Source of the DNA: CALMEC01 sp963765105
GTDB taxonomy: Bacteria; Actinomycetota; Thermoleophilia; Miltoncostaeales; Miltoncostaeaceae
Reading direction: 5' to 3'
Assembly: GCA_963765105.1 (NCBI GenBank)
Contig: CAVXUW010000002.1
Coordinates: 372,001-436,000 of the forward strand
DNA: 64,000 nucleotides
In this document: piece after piece, positions 1 through 8,639 of the stretch
Layout of the letters: each line of letters starts with the position of its first letter
How positions within the stretch are numbered: the first letter of the stretch is position 1
Notes under the pieces: model-generated
Seen by the model: the letters and a program-made list of their open reading frames with translations, nothing else
Databases searched by the model: none
What the model was told of the DNA's origin: nothing
Program-made: the position numbers and the translations under genes

Positions 1-2042
1 CCGATGAGCAGGCACATGTGGTGGCATTCGCGCGCATCGCCAGCCTCCACGACGAGGCCCACCCGGGTGCGGGTCTTCTCGCGGATGAGGTGGTGGTGCA
101 CGGCACTCGTCGACAGAAGCGACGGGATGGGCGCCAAGTCCTTGGTGGAGCCTCGGTCGGACAGGATGAGGATCTGCGCGCCTGCGGCGATCTCCAGCGA
201 GGCTTGCGCACGGATGTCATCGAGGGCGGCGCGGAGCCCGGCCGGGCCGTCAGCGACGGGATACAGGCAGGAGATGACCGCCGAACGGAAGTCCGGCGTC
301 TCCGGCTGGTTCTGCACATCTACCAGGCGGCTGAGCTCGTCGTTGGTGATGACCGGATGCTCGAGGAAGATCTGGCGACACGACTCTGGGCCGGGGTTCA
401 GCAGGTTGTGCTCCGGGCCAATTGTTCCGCCGAGGGCCGTGACCAGCTCCTCCCGGATGGCGTCGAGGGGCGGGTTGGTGACTTGTGCAAACAGCTGCTG
501 GAAGTAGTCGAACAGAAGCCGCGGGCGTGACGACAGCACCGCAATGGGCGTGTCGGTGCCCATGGAACCGGTGGGCTCCACGCCATCGCGGCACATCGGC
601 TCAATGATGATCTTGAGCTCCTCGGTGGTGTACCCAAACGTCTGCTGCTGCTTGAGCACGTCGGAGTGCGAGCCCAACTCGTGTGCCGGGGTGTTGAGGT
701 GTTTGAGCTCCACCACCTGATCGCGCAGCCACTGACCGTACGGCTTCGCTGTGGAAAGCTCGTTCTTGATCTCGTCATCGCCGACGATGCGACCCTTGGC
801 GGTGTCGACCAGGAGCATGCGTCCCGGCTGAAGACGGCCCTTGAGCACGACTTTCTCGGGGGCCACGTCGAGCACCCCGACCTCCGACGCCATGATGACC
901 ACGTCGTCGCTGGTGACGACGTAGCGCGAAGGACGCAGGCCGTTGCGGTCGAGCACTGCGCCGATGACGCTGCCGTCGGTAAAGGCGATCGACGCCGGCC
1001 CGTCCCACGGCTCCATGATGGATGAGTGGAACCGGTAGAAGTCCTTGCGCGCGTCGTCCATCTCTTGATGGCGCTCCCACGCTTCGGGAATCATCATCAG
1101 CACGGCATGTGGCAGCGAGTAGCCGCCCATGTGAAGCAGCTCGAGCACCTCGTCGAACGAGGCCGAGTCGCTTGCCCCCGGAGGACAGATGGGGAAGATG
1201 CGCTCAAGCTCACCGGGGATCAGCTCACTTTTGAGCAGAGCCTCACGCGCACGCATCCAGTTGCGGTTGCCCTGCACGGTGTTGATCTCGCCGTTGTGGC
1301 TGATGTAGCGATACGGGTGCGCAAGCGGCCACGACGGGAACGTGTTGGTCGAAAAGCGCGAGTGCATGAGCGCGAGAGCCGAGTCGATACGCTCGTCGCG
1401 CAGATCGGTGAAGAATTCCGGCACCTGGTCGGGGATGAGCATCCCCTTGTAGACGAACGTGCGTCCCGACAGGCTCGGAATGTAGGCGCCGCCGTCGGCA
1501 AGTGAGCCCAGGGTGTTGTCGATGCGCTTGCGAACCACATAGGCCCGCCGTTCGAGGTCCATGCCGGACACGCCGTCGCCGGCGATAAAGACCTGACGGA
1601 AGCGTGGCATTCCGGCGAGGGCTTGGGCCCCCAACATGGAGCCGTCCGTGGGGACGTCACGCCAGCCCAGAACGCGCATGCCCTCTTCGGCGACGATCTC
1701 GTCGATGCGCGCCACGGCGCGGTCGGCGGCGAGGTCGTCGTCGGGGAGAAAGACCATGCCCGAGGCGTAGCTGCCCTCCGCGGGCAGGCCGAAATCGACG
1801 ACGCTGCGGAAGAACCGGCTGGGCATCTGGATGAGCATCCCGGCGCCGTCACCGGTGTTGGGCTCGGCGCCGCGTGCGCCGCGGTGATCGAGGTTGCACA
1901 GGGCTTCGATTCCGTCTTTCACCAGCTCGTGGCTGCGGTGACCCTTCATGTGAACCACGAAGGCGACGCCACAGGCGTCGTGCTCGAAGCGGGGGTCGTA
2001 GAGGCCCTGCCGTGTGGGTGCTGTTGTGCGCGGCGTGCTGAT
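1..2042 (-). CDS. gltB: Glutamate synthase large subunit (5' part, runs off left edge)
   Basis: GltB makes two glutamates from glutamine and 2-oxoglutarate. About 680 N-terminal residues are present; the gene continues beyond base 1. The N-terminal glutaminase domain is recognised from QGLYDPRFEHDACGVAF, where the Cys of ACGV is the usual catalytic nucleophile exposed after propeptide removal, and from HSRFSTNTFPSWPLAHP. The central domain begins near GVEPTGSMGTDTPIAVLS. The frame is open back to a TAG at 2099-2097 but contains no ATG, GTG or TTG before the catalytic Cys. The best start is an ATC at 2042 (giving ISTPRTTAPTRQ), with GGAG 8 nt upstream. Identity is secure; the start is not. It is divergent from clpS. 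Confidence 0.9.
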   Translation of the reverse strand, partial: MSTPRTTAPTRQGLYDPRFEHDACGVAFVVHMKGHRSHELVKDGIEALCNLDHRGARGAEPNTGDGAGMLIQMPSRFFRSVVDFGLPAEGSYASGMVFLPDDDLAADRAVARIDEIVAEEGMRVLGWRDVPTDGSMLGAQALAGMPRFRQVFIAGDGVSGMDLERRAYVVRKRIDNTLGSLADGGAYIPSLSGRTFVYKGMLIPDQVPEFFTDLRDERIDSALALMHSRFSTNTFPSWPLAHPYRYISHNGEINTVQGNRNWMRAREALLKSELIPGELERIFPICPPGASDSASFDEVLELLHMGGYSLPHAVLMMIPEAWERHQEMDDARKDFYRFHSSIMEPWDGPASIAFTDGSVIGAVLDRNGLRPSRYVVTSDDVVIMASEVGVLDVAPEKVVLKGRLQPGRMLLVDTAKGRIVGDDEIKNELSTAKPYGQWLRDQVVELKHLNTPAHELGSHSDVLKQQQTFGYTTEELKIIIEPMCRDGVEPTGSMGTDTPIAVLSSRPRLLFDYFQQLFAQVTNPPLDAIREELVTALGGTIGPEHNLLNPGPESCRQIFLEHPVITNDELSRLVDVQNQPETPDFRSAVISCLYPVADGPAGLRAALDDIRAQASLEIAAGAQILILSDRGSTKDLAPIPSLLSTSAVHHHLIREKTRTRVGLVVEAGDARECHHMCLLI

Positions 2043-2259
2043 AGGACGTGCTCCGGGCTCGGGGTGGATGCCGGGTCTCGGACGGAACCGATAAGGCTAG
2101 CGGTCGTGGGCGAAACGGACCAAACCAGCGCTGTCACACGGAGCGACACGCGCGGACGAAACTTGCAGTGAGCGAGGTCCCGTCGGCCCGGTGCCATTCT
2201 CGCAGGTTTGCCCGCAGAATGTCATGCCCGAGTTCATTCCAATGAGCGATAGATTCCCG

Positions 2260-2568
2260 ATGATGGGGACCGTTTCTCCTACGCGCCCGCCCGCGCAGAA
2301 ACCTCGTGCGCGCGACCCCCGCGACGGTGGGGGCGATGGCCAGCCCGTGAGCGTGATCGTGCTCAACGACAACCACAACTCGTTTGACGGGGTGGCGATG
2401 GCGCTTGCCCAGTACATCCCCGGGGTCGACTACGACAAAGGGATGGCCCTGGCAAACCGCATTCACTCCGCGGGGCGCGCTCGCGTGTGGAGCGGGGAGC
2501 GCGAACGCGCGGAGCTCTACTGGGAGCAGCTGCGCGATGCGGGTCTCACAATGGCGCCGCTGGCGTGA
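2260..2568 (+). CDS. clpS: ATP-dependent Clp protease adaptor ClpS
   Basis: ClpS binds ClpA/ClpC-type unfoldases and delivers N-degron substrates to ClpP. The core is clear: VIVLNDNHNSFDGVAMAL, then GMALANRIHSAGRA, then a GERERAELYWEQL helix. The LNDN and HSAGRA positions match the ClpS fold. The frame is open further upstream (GTG 2191, ATG 2224, ATG 2242). I chose 2260 because it gives the usual length of about 100 residues; none of the candidates has a strong Shine-Dalgarno. Its TGA overlaps the GTG of the next gene by 4 nt, which suggests coupled translation. Confidence 0.85.
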   Translation: MMGTVSPTRPPAQKPRARDPRDGGGDGQPVSVIVLNDNHNSFDGVAMALAQYIPGVDYDKGMALANRIHSAGRARVWSGERERAELYWEQLRDAGLTMAPLA

Positions 2569-4242
2569 GCACTGCGGCCGACTGGCTGCTGGCGACCCTT
2601 GCCGATGCGAGGGTGGAGGTGATGTTCGGCAATCCGGGTTCCACGGAGCTGCCGCTTATGGATGCGTTTCCCCGTCAAAAGCGCGTTCGCTACGTCCTCG
2701 GCCTCCACGAAGCGTCAGTGATGGGAATGGCCGATGGGTATGCCCAGCACGGGCGGCGCTTGGCGGTCGTCAACGTCCACGTGCAGCCGGGGCTGGCAAA
2801 CGCGCTCTCCGGTGTGCTGAACGCCGCTCGGGCCCGGGTGCCGATGCTCGTCACGGTCGGTCAGCAGGTGACCGGACTCAAAGATCAGGCCCCGTTCCTT
2901 GGTGGGGAGTTGGTGGAGCTGGCACGACCGATCGCCAAGGAGGCGGTGGAGGTCGGTTCGGTGGAGGAGCTTCCCGACGTGATTGCACGCGCCATCTGCC
3001 GTCGCACGTACGGCGCCGTGCGGTCCCGTTGTCGTCTCTCTCCCCATGGACGTGCTCACGTCCACTGCGCCAGCTGGGACGACGGGTGTGGCTGTGCGGG
3101 TTGCGCTGCCGGACGACGACGCTGTGCGGGACGCCGCGGCGCTTCTGGGCCGGGCGAACGCCCCGGCAATCCTCGCCGGTGACGGCGTTCCGTACGAAGC
3201 GGCGGACGACCTGCTCGCCGACCTTGCCGAGCGACTCGGTGCCCCGATCTACGGGGAGCCATTTGCGTCGCGGGTGCCGCTCGCGTCGCGACATCCGCTG
3301 TGGCGCGGACCGCTTCCCGGCTTCGCGAGCGAGATTCGCTCGCGGCTTGAGGGACATGACGTGATCTTCGCTCTCGGCATGCCCGTGTTCCGGCTCTTTG
3401 GTGACAGCTCGGGTGAGCCACTCGCGCCGGGGGTGGCGCTGATCCATGCGGATGTGGACCCGGATGAGGTCGGACGAACGCAGACACCGACGATTGGTTT
3501 GGTGGGGACCCTTCGTGCGACCCTGAGTGGGCTGGTGGCCAAGCTGGCCACACCCGTATCGGTCTCCGCCGTTGGTCGGCGCGACAGCGTCGAACGGACC
3601 ATCGCCGCCGAACGGATCGCCACACGCGACCGTATTGCCGCCGACGCCAACAGCGCCGATGTGATCTCTCCGGCCGCATTCTGTCGGGCCATTGCCGCGG
3701 CCGTTCAACCAGACGACCTGATCGTCGATGAGGCGCTCACCTCGGGCCGCTGGTTGCGTTCCGTGTTGGTCGAGCGCAACACACCGGACAATTGGTTGGC
3801 TCACCGAGGCAGCGCTCTCGGCTGGGGCCTGCCCGCAGCGGTCGGAGCGAAGCTGGCCGACCCGTCGCGGCGCGTGATGTGCGTTCATGGCGACGGCAGC
3901 TTCCTCTTTGGTGTGCACGCCCTGTGGACGGCGGCTCGGGAACGTCTTGGCGTCGCCGTTGTCGTGGCCGACAACTCCGGCTACGAGATCCTTCGAGCGG
4001 GACTGGAGGGGCTCACGGGCGACGACGACCGAGGGTGGCCGGGGCTCGCGCTCACCGATCCAACGATCGACCTTGTCGCGATCTCACGTGGTTTCGGGGC
4101 AAGCGCCGAGCGCATCTCATCGGGAGACGAGCTTGACGCGGCTCTCAGTGACCTGTGGCGACGAGCTGAGTCTGGGCCGGCGGTGCTCGTCGTTCCCGTT
4201 TCCGGGAGAACACCGCCGGTGGGCTACCCCATCGACGCCTGA
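2565..4242 (+). pseudogene. Thiamine-diphosphate decarboxylase, benzoylformate decarboxylase-like, frameshifted
   Basis: The protein belongs to the ThDP-dependent acetolactate synthase/benzoylformate decarboxylase family. The N-terminal part (GTG 2565, VSTAADWLLATLAD, FGNPGSTELPLMDAF, GLHEASVMGMADGYA) is in one frame up to about 2990-3010. The rest (CGPVVVSLPMDVL onward) is in the frame one base later, ending in the ThDP-binding GDGSFLFG with the Asn in VVVADNSGYE. One extra base, or two missing, around 2985-3025 would join them into about 558 residues, the family length. No inactivating change is visible elsewhere, so a sequencing error is as likely as a true pseudogene. Substrate is unknown; benzoylformate is only the nearest family name. 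Confidence 0.75.
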
Positions 4243-4252
4243 GCGTCGGCCT

Positions 4253-5686
4253 TCATCGCGGCAGATAGTCACCATCGCTCAAGTGCAGCAACTTTGGGCG
4301 TGGGAGGCGACCACTGTTGGCCGGTACGAACGCAAACACTCGTCTGACGACACCGTTGTCGAACCGAAGTTCCAGGATGTTCTGCGCACTGTTCAGCCGG
4401 TACGAGCCGGCGGAGCCACCCTGACTCGACGCAACGACGGAAACGCCAGGCTGGCCAAGTGGCGGGTTAAACGTCACACCGGCAAAACCCACGCGAGTGA
4501 AGCGCCCGGCTGGCGTGAACTCGTACGTTCGTTGGGTGACGACCCCTCCGCCATCGGGTGACGGAAAGAAGTTCTGCGTCACGTACTTGCCGTTGAGGCG
4601 GGCGCCGCGAGGGAGCGCCAGTACGGGCCGGTAGACGCGCCCGTTGAGACGAAGGCCGCGTGGCGTACGGGCAAAGCTCACGGGTTTCGCGCCGCCGATC
4701 GCGATCGTCGCGCCACGAACCTTGTAGCGCTCACAGACGGGCAGGCCGTTGGGTCGCGTCTTGTTGCAGGCGGCATCAGCACGGCCGGCCACGGGATCGC
4801 GTGTGTAGACATAGCCGTTCGGGGTGAAGGTGTAGAACGTCCAGCACAGCCCCGAGCACACCCCGACGACGTCGACTTGCCATGCGGCATACATGCCGAC
4901 CACGGGCTTTGGCACTCGAGATTTACGCGGCGCCGGAACCGGCCCGAACCGAGGAGCCGGTGTCGCCGCGACGACCACCTCGCAGTCGAGATCCGGGGCG
5001 CCGGTGCGAGAGATCGACATTGATCGGCGCCCCGTCTCGATGTCACCGGAGTAGAAGCCGAAGCGGCCGTCAAACGGGCCGCCCGAGAAGTCAACCTCGG
5101 AGGACTTGTCGCGTTGGCGACGCAGAACGTTGAGGGTGTAGGTACCGCTCACCCCGCCATACGAGTAGCCACGGCCCGGAAGGATCTCCAGGTTGGTGGC
5201 GGGACTGCCGTCCTCGGCGACACACGGGTAGGAGCCGGGTTGAGGGTCCTTCGCGCGGAACTCGCTCTGGGCGAGGTCGTTGCGTGGTCCCACCTGATAG
5301 CAGTACGATTCTGGCGCCCCGGCGGGCCGCACGAACGAGAGCATCTGCCCCCAGTCGCCAAAGGATGCGGCCGACTCGATGGAGTTGACAAGCGGCCCGG
5401 TGGCAAACGCGATCGACAGGGTCTCGGTGGGGTCGATCGTGAATTGCCCCTCGCCAAATGGAGTGCGGTAGCTACGCCCGGGAAGGATCTCGAGCGTGAA
5501 ACTGGGTGTGGCGTACGCGTCGCTCTTCTCACTGAAGTAACACGCGAATGCCCCGACCAGCGGTTCCTTGTCCGGATCAATTCCCGGTTGAGGGCTCGGC
5601 GCTGCAGCGCCCGTCCCAGCCGCTGCGGCACTGAGAAGGAGCGCGCCAACCAGGCCTCGGAGGATGCGCGGAAACGTCATCGGCAT
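4253..5686 (-). CDS. Secreted protein of unknown function with internal repeats
   Basis: I do not recognise a family. The 477-residue product starts at ATG 5686 with AAGGA 7 nt upstream and has a signal peptide (MPMTFPRILRGLVGALLLS followed by an Ala-rich stretch ending GAAAPS). Two similar N-terminal segments carry LEILPGRSY and LEILPGRGY followed by a short beta-rich stretch (GQFTIDP, SGTYTLN). Two C-terminal segments carry TFTPNGYVYTR and EFTPAGRFTRV, so the protein seems to be built from repeated small beta domains. Six or more Cys residues suggest disulfides outside the cell. It converges on the ThDP gene with a 10-nt gap. Confidence 0.7.
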   Translation of the reverse strand: MPMTFPRILRGLVGALLLSAAAAGTGAAAPSPQPGIDPDKEPLVGAFACYFSEKSDAYATPSFTLEILPGRSYRTPFGEGQFTIDPTETLSIAFATGPLVNSIESAASFGDWGQMLSFVRPAGAPESYCYQVGPRNDLAQSEFRAKDPQPGSYPCVAEDGSPATNLEILPGRGYSYGGVSGTYTLNVLRRQRDKSSEVDFSGGPFDGRFGFYSGDIETGRRSMSISRTGAPDLDCEVVVAATPAPRFGPVPAPRKSRVPKPVVGMYAAWQVDVVGVCSGLCWTFYTFTPNGYVYTRDPVAGRADAACNKTRPNGLPVCERYKVRGATIAIGGAKPVSFARTPRGLRLNGRVYRPVLALPRGARLNGKYVTQNFFPSPDGGGVVTQRTYEFTPAGRFTRVGFAGVTFNPPLGQPGVSVVASSQGGSAGSYRLNSAQNILELRFDNGVVRRVFAFVPANSGRLPRPKLLHLSDGDYLPR

Positions 5687-5771
5687 GCGGTATTCCTTGT
5701 CGCGGGGAGGGCTCTCCAAAATGTACCAAGCGCCTCATCGCTCGCCGCGGGGACCGGTTCTCTCGGCGTTG

Positions 5772-6701
5772 CTACAGAACCGTCAGTGCCAGCACGGCAA
5801 CGATTGCCGCCACGGCGATGCGGTACCAACCGAAGATCTTCAAGCCGTGTCGTTGGACGTAGTCGACCATCCAGACCACGGCAGCAGCCGCTGAGAGGAA
5901 GGCGGCGACGAAACCGACGATGGGGGCGGCGAGGCCGAACTCGTCGACGATGACGCTGCCTTTGTCGAGCGTCTCGTACAGTGTTGCCGCGCCGAGGGTG
6001 ATGAGGCCGAGGAGGAACGCGAACTCGAGCGACGCGGCGATGCTAAACCCGAGTGCGAGGGCCGCAAGGATGACCACGAGGCTGCGGCTCACCCCGGGCC
6101 ACAGGGCGATGCACTGCACCACGCCGATGAGCAGGCCATCGCGCAACGTGATTGACTCGAGCGCGCGGCCTGCGCGGTTGCTCGAATCGGGCCATGCGAG
6201 GATGACGATGCCGCCGACCACCCACGCGGCGATCACGGGCCACAAGCCAAAGAGGTTCTGCTTGATGGCGTCACCCAACAGAAAGCCGGCGATCGCGGCG
6301 GGCACGAATCCGGCGAAGAGTGCGACGGCCATCCTCTTTCCTCCGGCCGGGTCCGGGCCGCGGCCGCCGATGGCCATCAGGGCCGTGGTGACGCGTTTGC
6401 GGTAGAGGCCGAGTACGGCAACGATGGCGCCGGCCTGGATGGCGATGGCGTACGCGTCGGCGGCGTCTTTTGCCGCGTCGGTCTCGGTGAGGCCGAGCAG
6501 GCGTTCGGTGACGGTGAGGTGCCCCGTGGAGGAGATCGGGAGGAACTCAGTGATGCCTTCCACGATGCCGAGGAGGATTGCCTCGGGAATGGACAGCAGC
6601 GTGTCGCCGCCCTTCAGGACGGCGAGCAGAATGACGACGCCGAGGCCAACCGCCGATCCCAGGAGGATCCCGCGCGATGGCCCCCGAACGCCGGTGGTCA
6701 C
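5772..6701 (-). CDS. uppP: Undecaprenyl-diphosphatase UppP (BacA family)
   Basis: UppP is an integral membrane enzyme that dephosphorylates undecaprenyl diphosphate to recycle the lipid carrier of peptidoglycan and other wall polymers. Family signatures are present: LGIVEGITEFLPISSTGHL with the two catalytic Glu residues, and WPGVSRSLVVI. About eight hydrophobic segments fit the family. The open frame runs up to 6863 with a hydrophilic, unlike extension. I chose GTG 6701 because it sits directly behind a G-rich Shine-Dalgarno (GGGGGG) and gives 309 residues, close to the usual 270-300. Confidence 0.9.
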   Translation of the reverse strand: MTTGVRGPSRGILLGSAVGLGVVILLAVLKGGDTLLSIPEAILLGIVEGITEFLPISSTGHLTVTERLLGLTETDAAKDAADAYAIAIQAGAIVAVLGLYRKRVTTALMAIGGRGPDPAGGKRMAVALFAGFVPAAIAGFLLGDAIKQNLFGLWPVIAAWVVGGIVILAWPDSSNRAGRALESITLRDGLLIGVVQCIALWPGVSRSLVVILAALALGFSIAASLEFAFLLGLITLGAATLYETLDKGSVIVDEFGLAAPIVGFVAAFLSAAAAVVWMVDYVQRHGLKIFGWYRIAVAAIVAVLALTVL

Positions 6702-6939
6702 CGCCCCCCGAATGCGTGAGACATCAGGGGTGATGGTGAGTATCTGGTGTCGGGCGCAGTCACAGGTGGAATCATGACAGGACGGGTCGACGTCAAGCGG
6801 GTGCGGGTAACCAGCACTTTGTCGGCGTGTTTGTTCAATGAGCTGCGCTTCGGTGAAAGCCACGTGGGGCCGAGGCCACCGGGCTCGCCTCGACTACCTG
6901 CCGACCGTTGTGTTCGCTGGCGGGGTGGAAAGAGCCCTG

Positions 6940-7917
6940 TCAGTCGATGTGGTTGGGGCAATGCGTGCCCGCGAAGAACGCGACGAGATTGTCGACGGCG
7001 CAGTTGCCCATCGCGATGCGGGTGGTCGTCGTCGCACTCCCAAGGTGGGGGAGAAGGACAACGTTGTTGAGCGACCGAAGTGCCCCGTCAACGTGCGGCT
7101 CCCCTTCGAAAACGTCAAGTCCTGCTCCCGTGATCGTTCCGGATTGGAGCGCGTTGACCAGGGCCTGCGTGTCGATGAGGTCACCTCGGCCGGTGTTAAT
7201 CAGGAGCGCGCCAGGGCGCATAAGGGCCAGTCGGCGGGCATCGATCAGATGCCGGGTCTGCGGCGTGGAGGGGAGGTGGAGCGATACCACATCGCTTCGG
7301 GCAAGAAGCTCATCGATCGAACCACACGGTTCGGCATCGAGGCCATTGAGCTCGTCGGTTCGGATGGGAGAGCGGTTGACGTAGACGATCGGCATTCCGA
7401 AGCCCAGATGCGCGCGGCGTGCCAGCGCTTGCCCGATGCGGCCCATACCGATGATGCCCAACGTGGAGCCGGTCACTTTTGTGCCGAGCAGCTGGGTCGG
7501 GTTCCATCCGCTCCACGCGCCCGCCCGCACAAGGCGTTCGCCTTCACCAACTCGGCGGGCCACGGCCAGGATGAGCGCCATTGCCAAATCGGCCGTGTCG
7601 TCGGTCACGACACCGGGCGTGTTGGTCACAACGACCCCGTGTCTGTGGGCAGCGTCGATGTCGATGTGTTCGTATCCGACGCCGAAGTTGGCGATGATCG
7701 TCAATCGGCGCGGCCCGGTCGCGAGTAACTCGCTGTCGATACGGTCGGTGACGGTTGTGACAAGGCCGTCCGCGTGGCGCATCGCGTCGGCGAGATCGTC
7801 GCGGCTGAGGGGGATGTCCTGGTGGTTCAGCCTCGTGTCGAACAACTCCATCAGGCGCAGCTCGACCGGGGCGGGCAAGCGTCGGGTGACGACGACTGTC
7901 GGTCGTGGGGTTGTCAT
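6940..7917 (-). CDS. D-isomer specific 2-hydroxyacid dehydrogenase (glyoxylate/hydroxypyruvate reductase-like)
   Basis: The protein reduces a 2-oxoacid to the D-2-hydroxyacid with NAD(P)H; the substrate cannot be read from sequence. The NAD-binding loop GIIGMGRIGQALARRA is intact. The catalytic Arg (NTGRGDLID), Glu (DVFEGEP) and His (LLPHLGSAT) are all in place. At 325 residues it has normal family length. Its ATG overlaps the stop of the upstream lipoate ligase-like gene by 4 nt, making it the last gene of that minus-strand run. Confidence 0.88.
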   Translation of the reverse strand: MTTPRPTVVVTRRLPAPVELRLMELFDTRLNHQDIPLSRDDLADAMRHADGLVTTVTDRIDSELLATGPRRLTIIANFGVGYEHIDIDAAHRHGVVVTNTPGVVTDDTADLAMALILAVARRVGEGERLVRAGAWSGWNPTQLLGTKVTGSTLGIIGMGRIGQALARRAHLGFGMPIVYVNRSPIRTDELNGLDAEPCGSIDELLARSDVVSLHLPSTPQTRHLIDARRLALMRPGALLINTGRGDLIDTQALVNALQSGTITGAGLDVFEGEPHVDGALRSLNNVVLLPHLGSATTTTRIAMGNCAVDNLVAFFAGTHCPNHID

Positions 7918-8636
7918 GCGGAGGCCGGTGCGAGGAGGGAGTCGATTGCCCGGTCGATGGCACGGCGAAGCGCTTCGGGATCGACCGTGAGCAGGTCGTG
8001 CGGGAGGGTGAGTGCGCGTGTGATCATCGTGCGTTCCTCGTCAGTGATCGCCAGGAGTGTCTCAAGAGGTGGGTTCTCCGCCATCATCCGGATGCCGGCC
8101 TGCAGGAGCGTGGCAGTGCGCCGTCGCACCTGTGACAGCCCCACGACCTTCACGTCGTCGACGACCACTTCCCACGGTGAGCGACCCGCGAAACATGCGA
8201 GCGCCGCTGCGCGTGAGTCGTTCGTCGCGCGCGCTTCGCGCGTTGGCACCGCGTGCGCCCGGACGCCCTGTGACACGAGCGCGTTGGTGATCGCCTCGCC
8301 GAGCCAGCGATAGCTGGCGGTGACATCGTCGTCGTGCAGGTTGTGGAGCCGCGGCACCACAACGTCCAGGGCCATGAGTCGCGGCGACCACAACACGGGT
8401 CCGCCGCCGGAATCGCGCCGCAGAACCGAAACGCCTGCGGCCTCACACGCGCCATGATCGGAGCGGTCGTCGCTCCCTCTTCCCAAGACAACTGCCGTGT
8501 CGGTGACCTGCCACCACGTGCCGGTCAACGGATCGTCGGGCTGTGCAGCGGCCACGAGCCCGGCCGCGCCCGCCACTGCCTCGTCCACTGAGACACTCAC
8601 GGGGCCGAGGGGTTGCCACCGGACGGCGCCGGTCAT
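7914..8636 (-). CDS. Lipoate-protein ligase A-like / BPL-LPL family protein
   Basis: The protein resembles lipoate-protein ligase A, which attaches lipoate to lipoyl domains. The RRDSGGGPVLW loop corresponds to the family's RRxSGGG motif, and FAGRSPWEVVVDDVKVVGLSQ corresponds to the region carrying the lipoyl-AMP-binding Lys (DDVKVVG). It is 240 residues, shorter than E. coli LplA, and lacks an obvious C-terminal accessory domain, so octanoyl transfer or amidotransfer is also possible. It begins 3 nt after the stop of the dehydrogenase fusion, whose two lipoyl domains are its natural substrates. Confidence 0.75.
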   Translation of the reverse strand: MTGAVRWQPLGPVSVSVDEAVAGAAGLVAAAQPDDPLTGTWWQVTDTAVVLGRGSDDRSDHGACEAAGVSVLRRDSGGGPVLWSPRLMALDVVVPRLHNLHDDDVTASYRWLGEAITNALVSQGVRAHAVPTREARATNDSRAAALACFAGRSPWEVVVDDVKVVGLSQVRRRTATLLQAGIRMMAENPPLETLLAITDEERTMITRALTLPHDLLTVDPEALRRAIDRAIDSLLAPASA

Positions 8637-8639
8637 GGG

